This document shows positions 1 through 7,638 of a stretch of 13,248 nucleotides of DNA, one piece after another. The DNA lies in assembly GCA_964593515.1 (NCBI GenBank), contig CAZQJH010000035.1, positions 1 to 13,248 of the forward strand. The letters are read 5' to 3'. This DNA comes from JAXJYR01 sp964593515. Lineage in GTDB: Bacteria; Bacillota_I; Bacilli_A; Erysipelotrichales; Erysipelotrichaceae. How positions within the stretch are numbered: position 1 is the first letter of the stretch; each line of letters begins with the position of its first letter. A program made the translations under genes and the position numbers. The notes under the pieces were generated by a model. It saw only the letters and a program-made list of their open reading frames with translations. It did no database searches and had not been told where the DNA came from.

Positions 1-2150
1 TTATCTTTTAAGTTTTGATTAGTTAATCGTTCAACAATTACGGGATAATCTTTAAAGATTTCTTTAGCTTGTTCACACATACGGTTATATTCTTTAACAT
101 CATCACTAACACACGCTAAATAATCTTCCCATGCTTGATAGTTATATAACATAATACCCATAGCTAAATATAAATAATTCTCTTTTTCTTTTTGATTTTC
201 ACTAATTAAACCTTTATGACGATAGTATTCACTTTGTTTATATAATTCATTATTATCATCAAAATATAAGTGTAATTTTAGATAAGGTAAAGTTGAGTTA
301 TAATTACCACAGCTCTTCCATCCTCCCACATCATATCCTAATGAATATTCAAAGTTACTATTTAAGAATTGATAAGCACAATGTCCTGGTTGACCAACTG
401 CGAAAGCTGGAATTCCATAAATTTGAGCTAAAGTAGCAGAGAATTTAGACATTGTCCCACAAACTCCAACAAATTTTAATACTTCTTCAATTGTTGGATT
501 TTCACCATAGAAGTTAGGACCATGAATACTAGCACCTGTTTCAGGATTTTTATCACGATATACTAGTAATGAAAATCCTCGCTCAATTTGACCACGTTTA
601 ATCATTTGAGGGTGTTTTTCTTCCATATAATTTCTTAACCATTCAATTTCATCATCAGGAATTAATACATTAACAACATTACGCATATCACTTACTTGTA
701 ATAATTCAAAATCAGCTAATAATTTACCATCAGCATAACTTTTCGCAAATGTTTTATAACGAGTTAATGGATCTAAATCTTTATTTTGTAACCATGTTCC
801 CATTCCACAAGTAAATTCCTTAGCAATCGCAATTGCAATCTTTAAATTAATCCCGCTTTTAGCATCTTTATTCGCATCAATAATCTTAGCTAAGATATCT
901 AAAGCTTCTAACTCATTTTTTACACTAAATAAGCAGTTTGAATAACCAAAATGAGTCATTGTACCATTACGTTTATCACTAGCATTACCTGCACTCATAA
1001 ATAATGGAATAGCTTCATCACTTTCATATAAGAATTTTACTAAATCAGCATGTTGACTACTTTCTTTTGTGAATTCTTCTAAATTTTCTTTTCCAATCAT
1101 TTTTTCAAAACTTTTAGCATATACTTCATTGTAATCAGCAGCTAAACTTGTTTTATTGTAGACATTATCACGATTAATAACTAAAGCATTAACTTCTTGA
1201 CTACTTCTAAAACTAGGATCATTAGCTTTTAAATCATCACTTGCTACAATATTAGCATTACCATCAAAATCAATTGTTGTATTATTTCTAAAATCAATTA
1301 CTTCACTACTAGCTTTAGTATTTCCTTTTAATTCTTTATCTAATAATACTTTACCATTAACATCTTTAATTACGATTTTTTGTTGAACTTTACTATTTTC
1401 ATTAGCAAATGTTTCAAAGAAAACTTGATTTGCATTATAATCAACTTTTAAGGTAGCAATTAATTCATCATCACTATTTTTAATATCATAATAACGATTT
1501 TGATCATGAATACGTACTAATTGATTATCACGAACAATATATTCATATGGGTTATAATTGTTGAATTTTAACTTTTCATGATTTACATCAAAACGATTTG
1601 GTTCAGTTTTATTAATAATTAAAGAATAACCTTCTTTTAAAGTTACTTCATCTACTTTAAAACTATTACTAACATTTCCTTTTAATTCTTTCTTAAATAC
1701 TTCATTACCTTTATCATCTTTAATAACAAATGTTAGATAATCCCCACTAATGTAACTATGTGGTTGTCCATTACGTGTTGTGAAAAATCCTTGGTTACTT
1801 CCATCGGCATAATATACAAAAGTTGCAAATACACCATCACCTAATCCTTTAAAAGTAAATTCTTGTAGTAATGATTCCGCATGGTTCAATCTAACCATGG
1901 TTTCGGTTTTTACTAAACCATCACTAAGTTTTTCTGCTTCTTGCTTTAATGAATTAATTTTACTTTGTGTTACCCCCTCTTTTAATTTAGTGAATGTTTT
2001 ATCGACGAATAATTCATCCGCCTTTGTTTCGTTAACCTCAAGGTTAGCTTGGAAAGAGTTATTAGCTCTTACCACAAATTCTCCACATTGCCCCATCATT
2101 AAGGCTGAAAGCATAAGCATTGCACATAATCTTTTAAATGTCATGTTCAT
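1..2150 (-). CDS. Secreted mucin/carbohydrate-binding protein with transglutaminase-like domain (partial, C-terminus cut by window edge)
   Basis: The open frame runs about 716 codons without a stop and leaves the window at position 1. Residues 1-29 form a signal peptide: Lys-Arg, a Met/Leu-rich hydrophobic core, then a plausible signal peptidase I site at VRA|NN. Residues ~98-212 match my knowledge of the putative mucin/carbohydrate-binding module found in enhancins and M60 peptidases (GLGDGVFATF, GQPHSY, IKDDKGNEVF, KELKGN, NKTEPNRFDV). A degenerate second copy follows at ~222-285. Residues ~540-640 look like a transglutaminase/papain-type fold: GVCGTMSKF with Cys564, GIPAFAVGQPGHCAY with His590, and a possible Asp607 in GYDVGGW. 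The C-terminal part is helical. The likely role is extracellular binding to host glycans with a Cys-dependent activity; the substrate is unknown and the domain could be non-catalytic. An alternative ATG at 2144 is spaced about equally well from the AAAGGAAGGG ribosome-binding site (2152-2161). The gene has its own promoter. Confidence 0.72.
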   Translation of the reverse strand, partial: MNMTFKRLCAMLMLSALMMGQCGEFVVRANNSFQANLEVNETKADELFVDKTFTKLKEGVTQSKINSLKQEAEKLSDGLVKTETMVRLNHAESLLQEFTFKGLGDGVFATFVYYADGSNQGFFTTRNGQPHSYISGDYLTFVIKDDKGNEVFKKELKGNVSNSFKVDEVTLKEGYSLIINKTEPNRFDVNHEKLKFNNYNPYEYIVRDNQLVRIHDQNRYYDIKNSDDELIATLKVDYNANQVFFETFANENSKVQQKIVIKDVNGKVLLDKELKGNTKASSEVIDFRNNTTIDFDGNANIVASDDLKANDPSFRSSQEVNALVINRDNVYNKTSLAADYNEVYAKSFEKMIGKENLEEFTKESSQHADLVKFLYESDEAIPLFMSAGNASDKRNGTMTHFGYSNCLFSVKNELEALDILAKIIDANKDAKSGINLKIAIAIAKEFTCGMGTWLQNKDLDPLTRYKTFAKSYADGKLLADFELLQVSDMRNVVNVLIPDDEIEWLRNYMEEKHPQMIKRGQIERGFSLLVYRDKNPETGASIHGPNFYGENPTIEEVLKFVGVCGTMSKFSATLAQIYGIPAFAVGQPGHCAYQFLNSNFEYSLGYDVGGWKSCGNYNSTLPYLKLHLYFDDNNELYKQSEYYRHKGLISENQKEKENYLYLAMGIMLYNYQAWEDYLACVSDDVKEYNRMCEQAKEIFKDYPVIVERLTNQNLKD

Positions 2151-2196
2151 TCCCTTCCTTTCTCACAATGACTTATTTAACTTCTAATGGAAATAT

Positions 2197-2224
2197 ATCA
2201 TAGTAAAATGATAGATTATGTCGA
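2197..2224 (-). promoter_or_regulatory. Predicted sigma-A promoter of the secreted mucin-binding gene
   Basis: On the minus strand TCGACA (2219-2224, 5 of 6 to the -35 consensus), a 16-nt spacer and TATGAT (2197-2202, 5 of 6 to the -10 consensus). It lies between the terminator of the GNAT gene and the ATG at 2150, giving a leader of about 40 nt. The secreted gene is therefore probably transcribed on its own. Confidence 0.55.
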
Positions 2225-2237
2225 ATGATGTTTATGC

Positions 2238-2280
2238 GTAAAAAAAAGTGAATTTCTTTTATAAAGCTAGAAATTCACTT
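2238..2280 (-). terminator. Rho-independent terminator after the recJ-apt-rel-GNAT unit
   Basis: Perfect 12-bp inverted repeat AAGTGAATTTCT (2246-2257) and AGAAATTCACTT (2269-2280) with an 11-nt loop. On the minus strand it is followed by a run of eight T that includes the last two stem bases. It begins about 12 nt past the GNAT stop codon. The stem is AT-rich but long, so termination is likely on this strand; no T-run follows on the plus strand. Confidence 0.85.
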
Positions 2281-2292
2281 AGATAATTTTAT

Positions 2293-2784
2293 TTAAAAAA
2301 CATAATGATATAAAGCAGTTTCAAATTCTGGTACAACTTGTTCTTTCATAACAAAGATAAAATCATGACGTTCATACATTTGTCTTAGTTTAGTTTTATG
2401 AGCTCTAACATCTAAACGAGCACAAGGATAACCTGCTTTTTTCGCATGATCTTTAAAATATTCAATTAAAGCATCAGAGACTCCTTGTTTACTAAATTTA
2501 GGATGAACACATATTTTATGTAAATATAATGCAGCACCTTTAACTTCATTAGGCCAATACAGAGTATCTACATCAACTAAAAACATTCCTCCAGCGACTT
2601 CATTATCGATTAAACAAACATAATAATCATCAATCGTATATAATTTACTAAATTCTTCCCAAGTTACATCACTTAAATTCCATTGATGAATACCATGAGC
2701 ATCATTATAGTTAACACGTTCAATATACATTTGACAAATATCTTTAATGTCACTTTCAACCGCTTTACGAATGGTTAAGGTCAT
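2293..2784 (-). CDS. GNAT-family N-acetyltransferase
   Basis: A 163-residue protein of typical GNAT length. The acetyl-CoA-binding motif A region is at ~88-112 (LHKICVHPKFSKQGVSDALI), a degenerate form of the usual R/Q-x-x-G-x-G/A loop. It is followed by RLDVRAHKTKLRQMYERHDF (~123-142), the usual last strand and helix pattern. It should transfer an acetyl group from acetyl-CoA to an amine; the substrate cannot be read from the sequence. The start is supported by AGGGGTGA just upstream (2789-2796), and the rel stop codon is only 12 nt away, so it is almost certainly co-transcribed and perhaps translationally coupled with rel. It is the last gene of its operon. No link to (p)ppGpp metabolism is visible beyond position. 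Confidence 0.85.
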   Translation of the reverse strand: MTLTIRKAVESDIKDICQMYIERVNYNDAHGIHQWNLSDVTWEEFSKLYTIDDYYVCLIDNEVAGGMFLVDVDTLYWPNEVKGAALYLHKICVHPKFSKQGVSDALIEYFKDHAKKAGYPCARLDVRAHKTKLRQMYERHDFIFVMKEQVVPEFETALYHYVF

Positions 2785-2796
2785 TAAATCACCCCT

Positions 2797-4998
2797 CTAT
2801 TGAATAATACGTTCAACAATTTGAACACTATTTACTTTCTTTAAATTAGACATTAATACTTTTAAATGAGCTGCATCATTTACAACCGCAGTCATTTTTG
2901 TAATACATATTAAATGCTCCGCATCTAACGATGATTCAATATGATGTAAACCAGCTTTACATTGAGATACAACCGTAACAATATCACTTAATAAGAAGTT
3001 ACGATCACTTGCTCTTACTATTAATTTAACTTCATATGTTTTTTGCGTTAAATTTTCATCCCATTTAACTTCAATTAAACGTTTCTTTTGATTCATTACG
3101 TTATGGCAATCAACACGATGAACTTTTACTCCACTACCCTTGGAAATATAACCAACTACCTCATCACCAGGTACAGGGGCACAACAAGGGGCTAATGATA
3201 TTTTCATTGTATCAATACCATCAACAATAATTCCACAATCACTTACTTTACGTTTACGATCTTGACGATTAAACATATTAATAAGTTCTTGATTATTAAT
3301 TGGAATACTTGCTTTATGTTTAGCTAAACGCTCAATAACTGCAATAATCGATATTTGTTTAGCACCAATTGCATAAAGTAAATCATTACCACTAGTATAA
3401 CTTAAAGCCGAAGCTACTTGATCTAATTTTTTAGGATCAACTAAATTATCATAATCAAGAGCACGACGTTTAAATTCATCTTTTAATACATCTTCACCTT
3501 TTTTAATAATTGAAGAACGTTCAACTTGTTCTTGTTTTTGGAAGAAAGCACGGATTTTATTACGTGCATGATTACTCTTAACAAATTTCAACCAATCTTC
3601 ACTTGGTCCATTACTTTGTTTACTTGTTCGTATATTAACAACATCACCGGTTTTCAAGCGCGTATTTAAAGGTACTAAGACCCCATTAATCGTTGCTCCA
3701 ACAGTTTGATGACCTACTTCAGTATGAATACGATAAGCAAAATCAATAGGAGTAGAACCATTAGGTAAAGCAATAACTCTTCCTTTTGGTGACATGACAT
3801 AAACATTGGCTTCAAAAATATCACGTTGTAATAAATCCATATATTCTTTCGCATTATCATTAGCTTCATCACTCATTAAAGAGAAATCTTTAAACCAATG
3901 TAATTGTTCTTCAATTTCACGTTGTTCAAATTCACGACCACCATATTGATTTTCTTTATAACGCCAATGGGCCGCAATCCCACGTTCTGCAATATCATCC
4001 ATTTCTTCAGTACGAATTTGTACTTCAAAAATATTACCTTCCTCATTCACAACAGTTGTATGTAATGATTGATACATATTCATTTTAGGCATTGCAATAT
4101 AATCTTTAAATCGACCAATTACCAAACGATATTTCGCATGAATATAACCTAAAATTTCATAACATGCAGGAATATTATTAGTTACAACCCTAATAGCTAA
4201 CAAGTCAAGAATTTCTTCAAAACGTTTATTTTTAGTAGTCATTTTCTTATAAATACTATATAAGTGTTTACTACGACCAAAAATACGATATGAAATATTA
4301 TGTTGATCTAATAAATCAGATATTTCACTAATCATATTTTGAACTTGCTCATCACGTTCACTTTTACGTTTTTCAACTAAATGAGCTATTTCATAATATT
4401 TTTCCGGTTTTAAATATTGGAAACATAGATCTTCCAATTCATTTTTAATATCACTAATCCCTAAGCGATGAGCAATTGGTGCATATACTTCTAAAGTTTC
4501 TGATGATATTTTCTTTTGCTTTTCCGGTTTCATATATTGTAGGGTACGCATATTATGTAAACGGTCAGCTAACTTAATAATAATAACCCGGACATCTTTA
4601 GCCATCGCAATAAAAATCTTACGATGATTACTAGCTAAATATTCTTCTTCATCTTGAAATTTTAAAGCCCCAATTTTAGTAACTGCTTCAACTAACTTAG
4701 CGATTTCTTCATTAAAATCATCCGCAATTTGTTGGGATGTAACATTACAATCTTCAACAACATCATGTAATAAACCAGCCGCAATCGTTGTCGGACCAGT
4801 TCTTAACATAGCTAAAATATAACCAACTTGAATAGCGTGAATAATGTATGGTTCACCACTTTTACGAAATTGTCCTTCATGGTGTTCTAATGCATAATAA
4901 TACGCTTTTTCAATTAATTCTAGATTTTCTTTACGTTTAATATATAGTTGTACTTCTTCCATTAAACCTTCAAAATCAACGACATTACTTCTTACCAT
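2797..4998 (-). CDS. rel: Bifunctional (p)ppGpp synthetase/hydrolase, RelA/SpoT family (Rel)
   Basis: This 733-residue protein has the full long-Rel layout. The HD hydrolase domain (~25-180) keeps Arg45, His54, the His78-Asp79 pair and Asp144 in LADRLHN. The synthetase domain (~240-350) has GRSKHLYSIYKKM (241-253), Asp265, and Glu325 in EVQIRT. The RFKD tetrad at 296-299 is the RXKD form typical of bifunctional enzymes rather than the EXDD of monofunctional RelA. TGS is at ~396-457, the Cys-rich region has Cys605-Cys606 and HRVDCH (627-632), and ACT is at ~655-733. It should make and degrade (p)ppGpp from ATP and GTP/GDP, sensing stalled ribosomes through the C-terminal half. The start is set by AGGGGGTGA six nt upstream. 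It lies 26 nt after apt. Confidence 0.96.
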   Translation of the reverse strand: MVRSNVVDFEGLMEEVQLYIKRKENLELIEKAYYYALEHHEGQFRKSGEPYIIHAIQVGYILAMLRTGPTTIAAGLLHDVVEDCNVTSQQIADDFNEEIAKLVEAVTKIGALKFQDEEEYLASNHRKIFIAMAKDVRVIIIKLADRLHNMRTLQYMKPEKQKKISSETLEVYAPIAHRLGISDIKNELEDLCFQYLKPEKYYEIAHLVEKRKSERDEQVQNMISEISDLLDQHNISYRIFGRSKHLYSIYKKMTTKNKRFEEILDLLAIRVVTNNIPACYEILGYIHAKYRLVIGRFKDYIAMPKMNMYQSLHTTVVNEEGNIFEVQIRTEEMDDIAERGIAAHWRYKENQYGGREFEQREIEEQLHWFKDFSLMSDEANDNAKEYMDLLQRDIFEANVYVMSPKGRVIALPNGSTPIDFAYRIHTEVGHQTVGATINGVLVPLNTRLKTGDVVNIRTSKQSNGPSEDWLKFVKSNHARNKIRAFFQKQEQVERSSIIKKGEDVLKDEFKRRALDYDNLVDPKKLDQVASALSYTSGNDLLYAIGAKQISIIAVIERLAKHKASIPINNQELINMFNRQDRKRKVSDCGIIVDGIDTMKISLAPCCAPVPGDEVVGYISKGSGVKVHRVDCHNVMNQKKRLIEVKWDENLTQKTYEVKLIVRASDRNFLLSDIVTVVSQCKAGLHHIESSLDAEHLICITKMTAVVNDAAHLKVLMSNLKKVNSVQIVERIIQ

Positions 4999-5024
4999 AC
5001 ATCTTCACCCCCTAAGCAAATAAA

Positions 5025-5537
5025 TTAATATTGTAATAAAGAAATTACTTCCACATCTTTTAATAATTCACGACCTTTTAAATCATTTAATTCAATCATG
5101 AATCCACAACCAACAACTTCCCCACCTAAATGTTTAATTAGTTCAATTGTTGCATTAATTGTACCACCAGTAGCTAATAAGTCATCTAAAATAACAACTT
5201 TTTGTCCTGGTTTAATTGCATCAAGATGCATGTGTAATTCATTGCTTCCATATTCTAAATCATAAGAAACACTTTTGGTTTCACGAGGTAATTTCCCCGG
5301 TTTACGAACAGGAACAAATCCTTTGTTCAACATCGCAGCTACAGCACTACCGAAAATAAACCCTCTTGATTCAGGTCCAACAATAACATCAGCACCAACT
5401 TTAGAAGCAAAATCGGCTAATTCTTTACATGCACTACTAAATGCATCACCATCAGCTAATAATGGTGTAATATCTCTAAATAAAACTCCTTGTGATGGAA
5501 AATCAGGAATTGTTTCAATATAATGTTCATAGTTCAT
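5025..5537 (-). CDS. apt: Adenine phosphoribosyltransferase
   Basis: Converts adenine plus PRPP to AMP in cytoplasmic purine salvage. The protein is 170 residues from the ATG at 5537, the normal family length. The PRPP-binding signature VVILDDLLATGGT is at 114-126, the N-terminal PDFPSQGVLFRDITPL at 11-26, and VGPESRGFIFGSA at 53-65. I chose this ATG because GGAGG (5546-5550) sits 8 nt upstream; an ATG ten codons earlier (5567) has no ribosome-binding site and would add residues the family lacks. It lies between recJ (95-nt gap) and rel (26 nt), a common Firmicutes arrangement. An extended -10 element upstream could give it extra transcription independent of recJ, and so independent of intron splicing. 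Confidence 0.95.
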   Translation of the reverse strand: MNYEHYIETIPDFPSQGVLFRDITPLLADGDAFSSACKELADFASKVGADVIVGPESRGFIFGSAVAAMLNKGFVPVRKPGKLPRETKSVSYDLEYGSNELHMHLDAIKPGQKVVILDDLLATGGTINATIELIKHLGGEVVGCGFMIELNDLKGRELLKDVEVISLLQY

Positions 5538-5545
5538 TGTTATTT

Positions 5546-5550
5546 CCTCC
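5546..5550 (-). promoter_or_regulatory. Ribosome-binding site deciding the apt start
   Basis: GGAGG on the minus strand, 8 nt before the ATG at 5537. No comparable site precedes the in-frame ATG at 5567, so the shorter 170-residue Apt is preferred. Confidence 0.85.
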
Positions 5551-5576
5551 ATAAATAATCTATTCATATACCTAAT

Positions 5577-5585
5577 ATTATAACA
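5577..5585 (-). promoter_or_regulatory. Possible extended -10 promoter in front of apt
   Basis: Minus-strand TGT followed by a perfect TATAAT (5577-5582) forms an extended -10 element about 40 nt before the apt ATG. No convincing -35 lies 16-18 nt upstream. It could supply apt-rel-GNAT transcription that does not depend on recJ. Confidence 0.45.
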
Positions 5586-5592
5586 AAGTTAC

Positions 5593-5633
5593 AAAATAAT
5601 TGCATTATATTTCAATTAAAAAGCAATTATTTT
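5593..5633 (-). terminator. Hairpin between recJ and apt (weak terminator or attenuator)
   Basis: Perfect 11-bp inverted repeat AAAATAATTGC (5593-5603) and GCAATTATTTT (5623-5633) with a 19-nt loop. It starts at the last base of the recJ stop codon. The 3' arm supplies four T but then reads GTAAC, so the T-run is poor. It may reduce rather than stop read-through into apt, or protect the recJ mRNA end. Confidence 0.4.
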
Positions 5634-6999
5634 CATAAAAATTGATATTCTTTCACTTTGATTGAAATCTTCTTTACTCCTCTAAATTCATTAATAGAAA
5701 TATTACCAATAAAAGTATATTTCGCATCATCTCGATGATCTAAAAAAGCTTTACTATTAAATAAAATTGCTTCAATTTGATTATTAATATTCCATTTAGT
5801 ATGTGCATTTTGCCCCATTGCTTTACATGTTTTAACTTCAACATTACGAAAGATAAATAATGGTTCACTAAAACCTTCACCATAAGGTCTTAATTCATCT
5901 AAACTCATAACATCTTCAATCGAAAGTTTATTAATATCTAAATCAATTACATCATAACTTGCTACATAATGATAATTACCATTTATCATTTTACTATTTA
6001 CATAATCTTGAATTTTTTGTTTATTATCAATAGTAATCGAAATTCCTGCTGCTTTTTCATGACCACCATATGCTTCTAAATTATCTTTAAAATCATCAAA
6101 AAAGTTACGTAAATCAATTGAACCATCACTACGAATACTTCCTTTAAAACAGTTTTGATGCACACTAGCAACCATTACTGGTTTTTGATATTCTTGGCAT
6201 AAACGATTAGCTACTAAACCAACAATTCCTTCATGAAATGAATCATCAAATAATAATTGAAAACCATATTCATCTTTAACTAAACTTTTAGCTTTTTGAT
6301 ACATTTCATTACTTAATAACTTACGATCATCATTTAATTTAGCTACTTGTTTCGCAAAATCATTAATCGTTGCATAATCATTACATAGTAAATAACGAAC
6401 CATTGTATTCACATTAGAGCGATCAGCTAATCGTCCCATACAATTAATCTTAGGTATTACTTGAAAAGCTATAACTTCTTCATTCCAAACTTTAATTTTT
6501 TGTAATGGTAAACATTGAATTGGTAAACAACATCCTTCATTTAGATATTTAATACCATATTTCACAATTACTCTAGTTTCTTTTTTTAATTGCATAACAT
6601 CAGCTAATAAAGCAATACAAGCTAAAACCACATCATCTTTAGTTGCTACTTTTAATGCTCTAGCAATACTTAAAGCAATCGCTGCTCCACTATAGTACTT
6701 ATAATCTTCACCCATTTCAAAACTATGTAAAAAGCAAGAACAATCTACTTTTTCATCATAGTCATGGTGATCACTTACAATTACATCAATTCCTAGTTCT
6801 TTAGCTTTTTTTAATCCCTCAAAAGCTTTAACTCCATTATCAACCGTTATAATTAAGGAATATCCTTTTTGATAAGCTTTTTCTACTGTTTCCACATGTA
6901 ATCCATATCCTTCATTAAAACGATTTGGAATATAATATCCACATTTAAGCTTAAGATTTAATAAAGCACGATATAAAATTGTTGTTGCACATATTCCAT
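5633..6999 (-). CDS. recJ: RecJ single-stranded-DNA-specific 5'-3' exonuclease, exon 2 (most of the protein)
   Basis: Second exon of an intron-split recJ. Joined to 7639-7882 it gives 1611 nt, a 536-residue protein, close to the short RecJ forms. In spliced numbering: GDYDADG at 77-83 spans the junction, TVDNG has Asp135, the DHH motif is Asp158-His159-His160, LLADVMQL has Asp215, PKINCMGRL is at ~264-272, HEGIVGLVANRL starts at ~337, and the DHHA1 signature GGHEKAAG is at 393-400, followed by an OB-like C-terminal part. RecJ degrades 5' single-stranded DNA in recombinational and mismatch repair. The exon opens with AT, the last two bases of the Asp82 codon. A frame starting at GTG 7045 exists but begins inside intron domain VI and lacks the first catalytic motif, so I reject it as the start. 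Confidence 0.9.
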
Positions 7000-7048
7000 A
7001 TAGTGATAGGTAAGAATTTGATATTATCGCTATCTTTTCCCCCACTTC
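7000..7048 (-). ncRNA. Group II intron domain VI with branch-point adenosine
   Basis: The stem pairs GTG near 7042-7045 with CAC near 7003-7005, continuing through G-T and G-C pairs. A7007 bulges out between two G-T pairs, eight nt from the intron's last base. This is the canonical branch point that would attack the 5' splice site to form the lariat. Confidence 0.8.
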
Positions 7049-7082
7049 ACACCGTGCGTGCGACTTTCATCGCACACGGCGT
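7049..7082 (-). ncRNA. Group II intron domain V (catalytic hairpin)
   Basis: Exactly 34 nt folding as a hairpin: a proximal 8-bp helix (ACGCCGTG with CACGGTGT), a two-nt CG bulge on the 3' strand (7057-7058), a distal six-pair helix and a GAAA tetraloop (7065-7068). The catalytic triad is CGC (7079-7081) rather than the commoner AGC, with its G in the conserved G-U wobble pair. This is the most conserved part of group II ribozymes and looks fully intact. Confidence 0.93.
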
Positions 7083-7086
7083 TCCA

Positions 7087-7102
7087 TCAAGTATAAACTT
7101 GA
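7087..7102 (-). other. Rudimentary group II domain IV hairpin
   Basis: Six-bp stem TCAAGT/ACTTGA with a four-nt loop, four nt before domain V. Domain IV normally holds the maturase gene; here only this small hairpin remains. This is the sequence basis for calling the intron ORF-less. Confidence 0.7.
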
Positions 7103-7328
7103 CTAATGCCCGTCCATCCATAGTTTGTTATCACTACTTCATTTGTACCATGGCATCACTTTCACTTGATTAAATGAATTTAATTCTTATCTTTCAACCG
7201 CGTCATCAAGTTGCTATCCTCTCATACGTATCAAGCTTCCAACGTTCCATTTTGTTTATCTGTACATCTAACCTTAGGTGCTCTCTATGGTCCTGAACAC
7301 ATCCGAATTAATCGTAGGATATTTCATC

Positions 7329-7335
7329 ACGCTGA
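7329..7335 (-). other. EBS1 and delta base of the group II intron
   Basis: Minus-strand CAGCGT (7329-7334) is perfectly complementary to IBS1, ACGCTG (7639-7644), the six exon bases before the 5' splice site. It lies in a loop closed by GGATA/TATCC. The preceding T at 7335 can pair with A6999, the first base of exon 2. Confidence 0.88.
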
Positions 7336-7389
7336 TTTTTACTCTATCCCGTGTTCCCTCTAAAAAGAGTTATATTGTGTTTCCACAAC

Positions 7390-7396
7390 GATTATG
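7390..7396 (-). other. EBS2 of the group II intron
   Basis: Minus-strand CATAATC is perfectly complementary to IBS2, GATTATG (7645-7651), which directly abuts IBS1 in exon 1. It lies 55 nt upstream of EBS1 in the intron RNA, the expected order in domain I. A small hairpin TTGTG-GAAA-CACAA follows it. Confidence 0.88.
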
Positions 7397-7477
7397 TATA
7401 GTCCCGTACATTCAAGAGTTCGTCAGTATTACTACATTCTCACCATAGTTAGTTTATAGACATCCATAACATCAAAT

Positions 7478-7496
7478 CCATATGTTACCACTTAGG
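7478..7496 (-). other. 11-nt GAAA-tetraloop receptor (zeta) in intron domain I
   Basis: Minus-strand CCTAAG (7491-7496) and TATGG (7478-7482), separated by eight nt, match the classic CCUAAG...UAUGG receptor. It is the expected docking partner of the GAAA tetraloop of domain V (7065-7068), the zeta-zeta' contact. Confidence 0.85.
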
Positions 7497-7638
7497 ATTC
7501 TTATTACGACTTTACCGAGCTTCTTACCATTTATCATAGCCAATAAATCGCAAGTCGGAGTTTAATGAGGTTATCCCTTCAACAAAATAGTTCTCTATTT
7601 ACATAGGTCTAATCTTTTCAATTAGAAACGTTTCGCAC

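Larger units (their letters stand above)
7000..7638 (-). mobile_element. ORF-less group II intron interrupting recJ
   Basis: A 639-nt ribozyme-type element in the sense orientation. It begins GTGCG (7634-7638), the group II 5' consensus, and ends in AT (an AY end) at 7000. Domain V and domain VI are at the 3' end; EBS1 and EBS2 match the exon; an 11-nt GAAA-tetraloop receptor is in domain I. Removing it restores recJ in frame, with Asp82 split G|AT. No reading frame long enough for a reverse transcriptase/maturase exists; domain IV has shrunk to a hairpin. The base just 5' of EBS1 (T at 7335) can pair with the first exon-2 base (A at 6999), a delta-delta' contact as in subgroup IIA. Splicing in the cell probably needs a maturase from elsewhere in the genome. 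Alternatives such as an IS element are excluded by the absence of terminal repeats and by the precise ribozyme anatomy. Confidence 0.95.

Noticed and set aside
1897..2187. A 96-codon plus-strand open frame
   Set aside because: Antisense to the signal peptide and N-terminus of the secreted protein, which has a coherent family match on the minus strand; it also crosses that gene's ribosome-binding site.
2219..2280. The hairpin at 2246-2280 as a bidirectional terminator
   Set aside because: Only the minus strand has a T-run after the stem, and no gene on the plus strand needs it.
2293..2784. A specific role for the GNAT protein in the stringent response
   Set aside because: Only its position next to rel suggests this; the sequence does not show the substrate.
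5275..5523. An 82-codon plus-strand open frame
   Set aside because: Lies wholly antisense within apt, whose motifs are certain.
6979..7173. A 64-codon plus-strand open frame over the intron 3' end
   Set aside because: It is antisense to intron domains V and VI, has no ribosome-binding site and no recognisable protein; it is a by-product of the ribozyme sequence.
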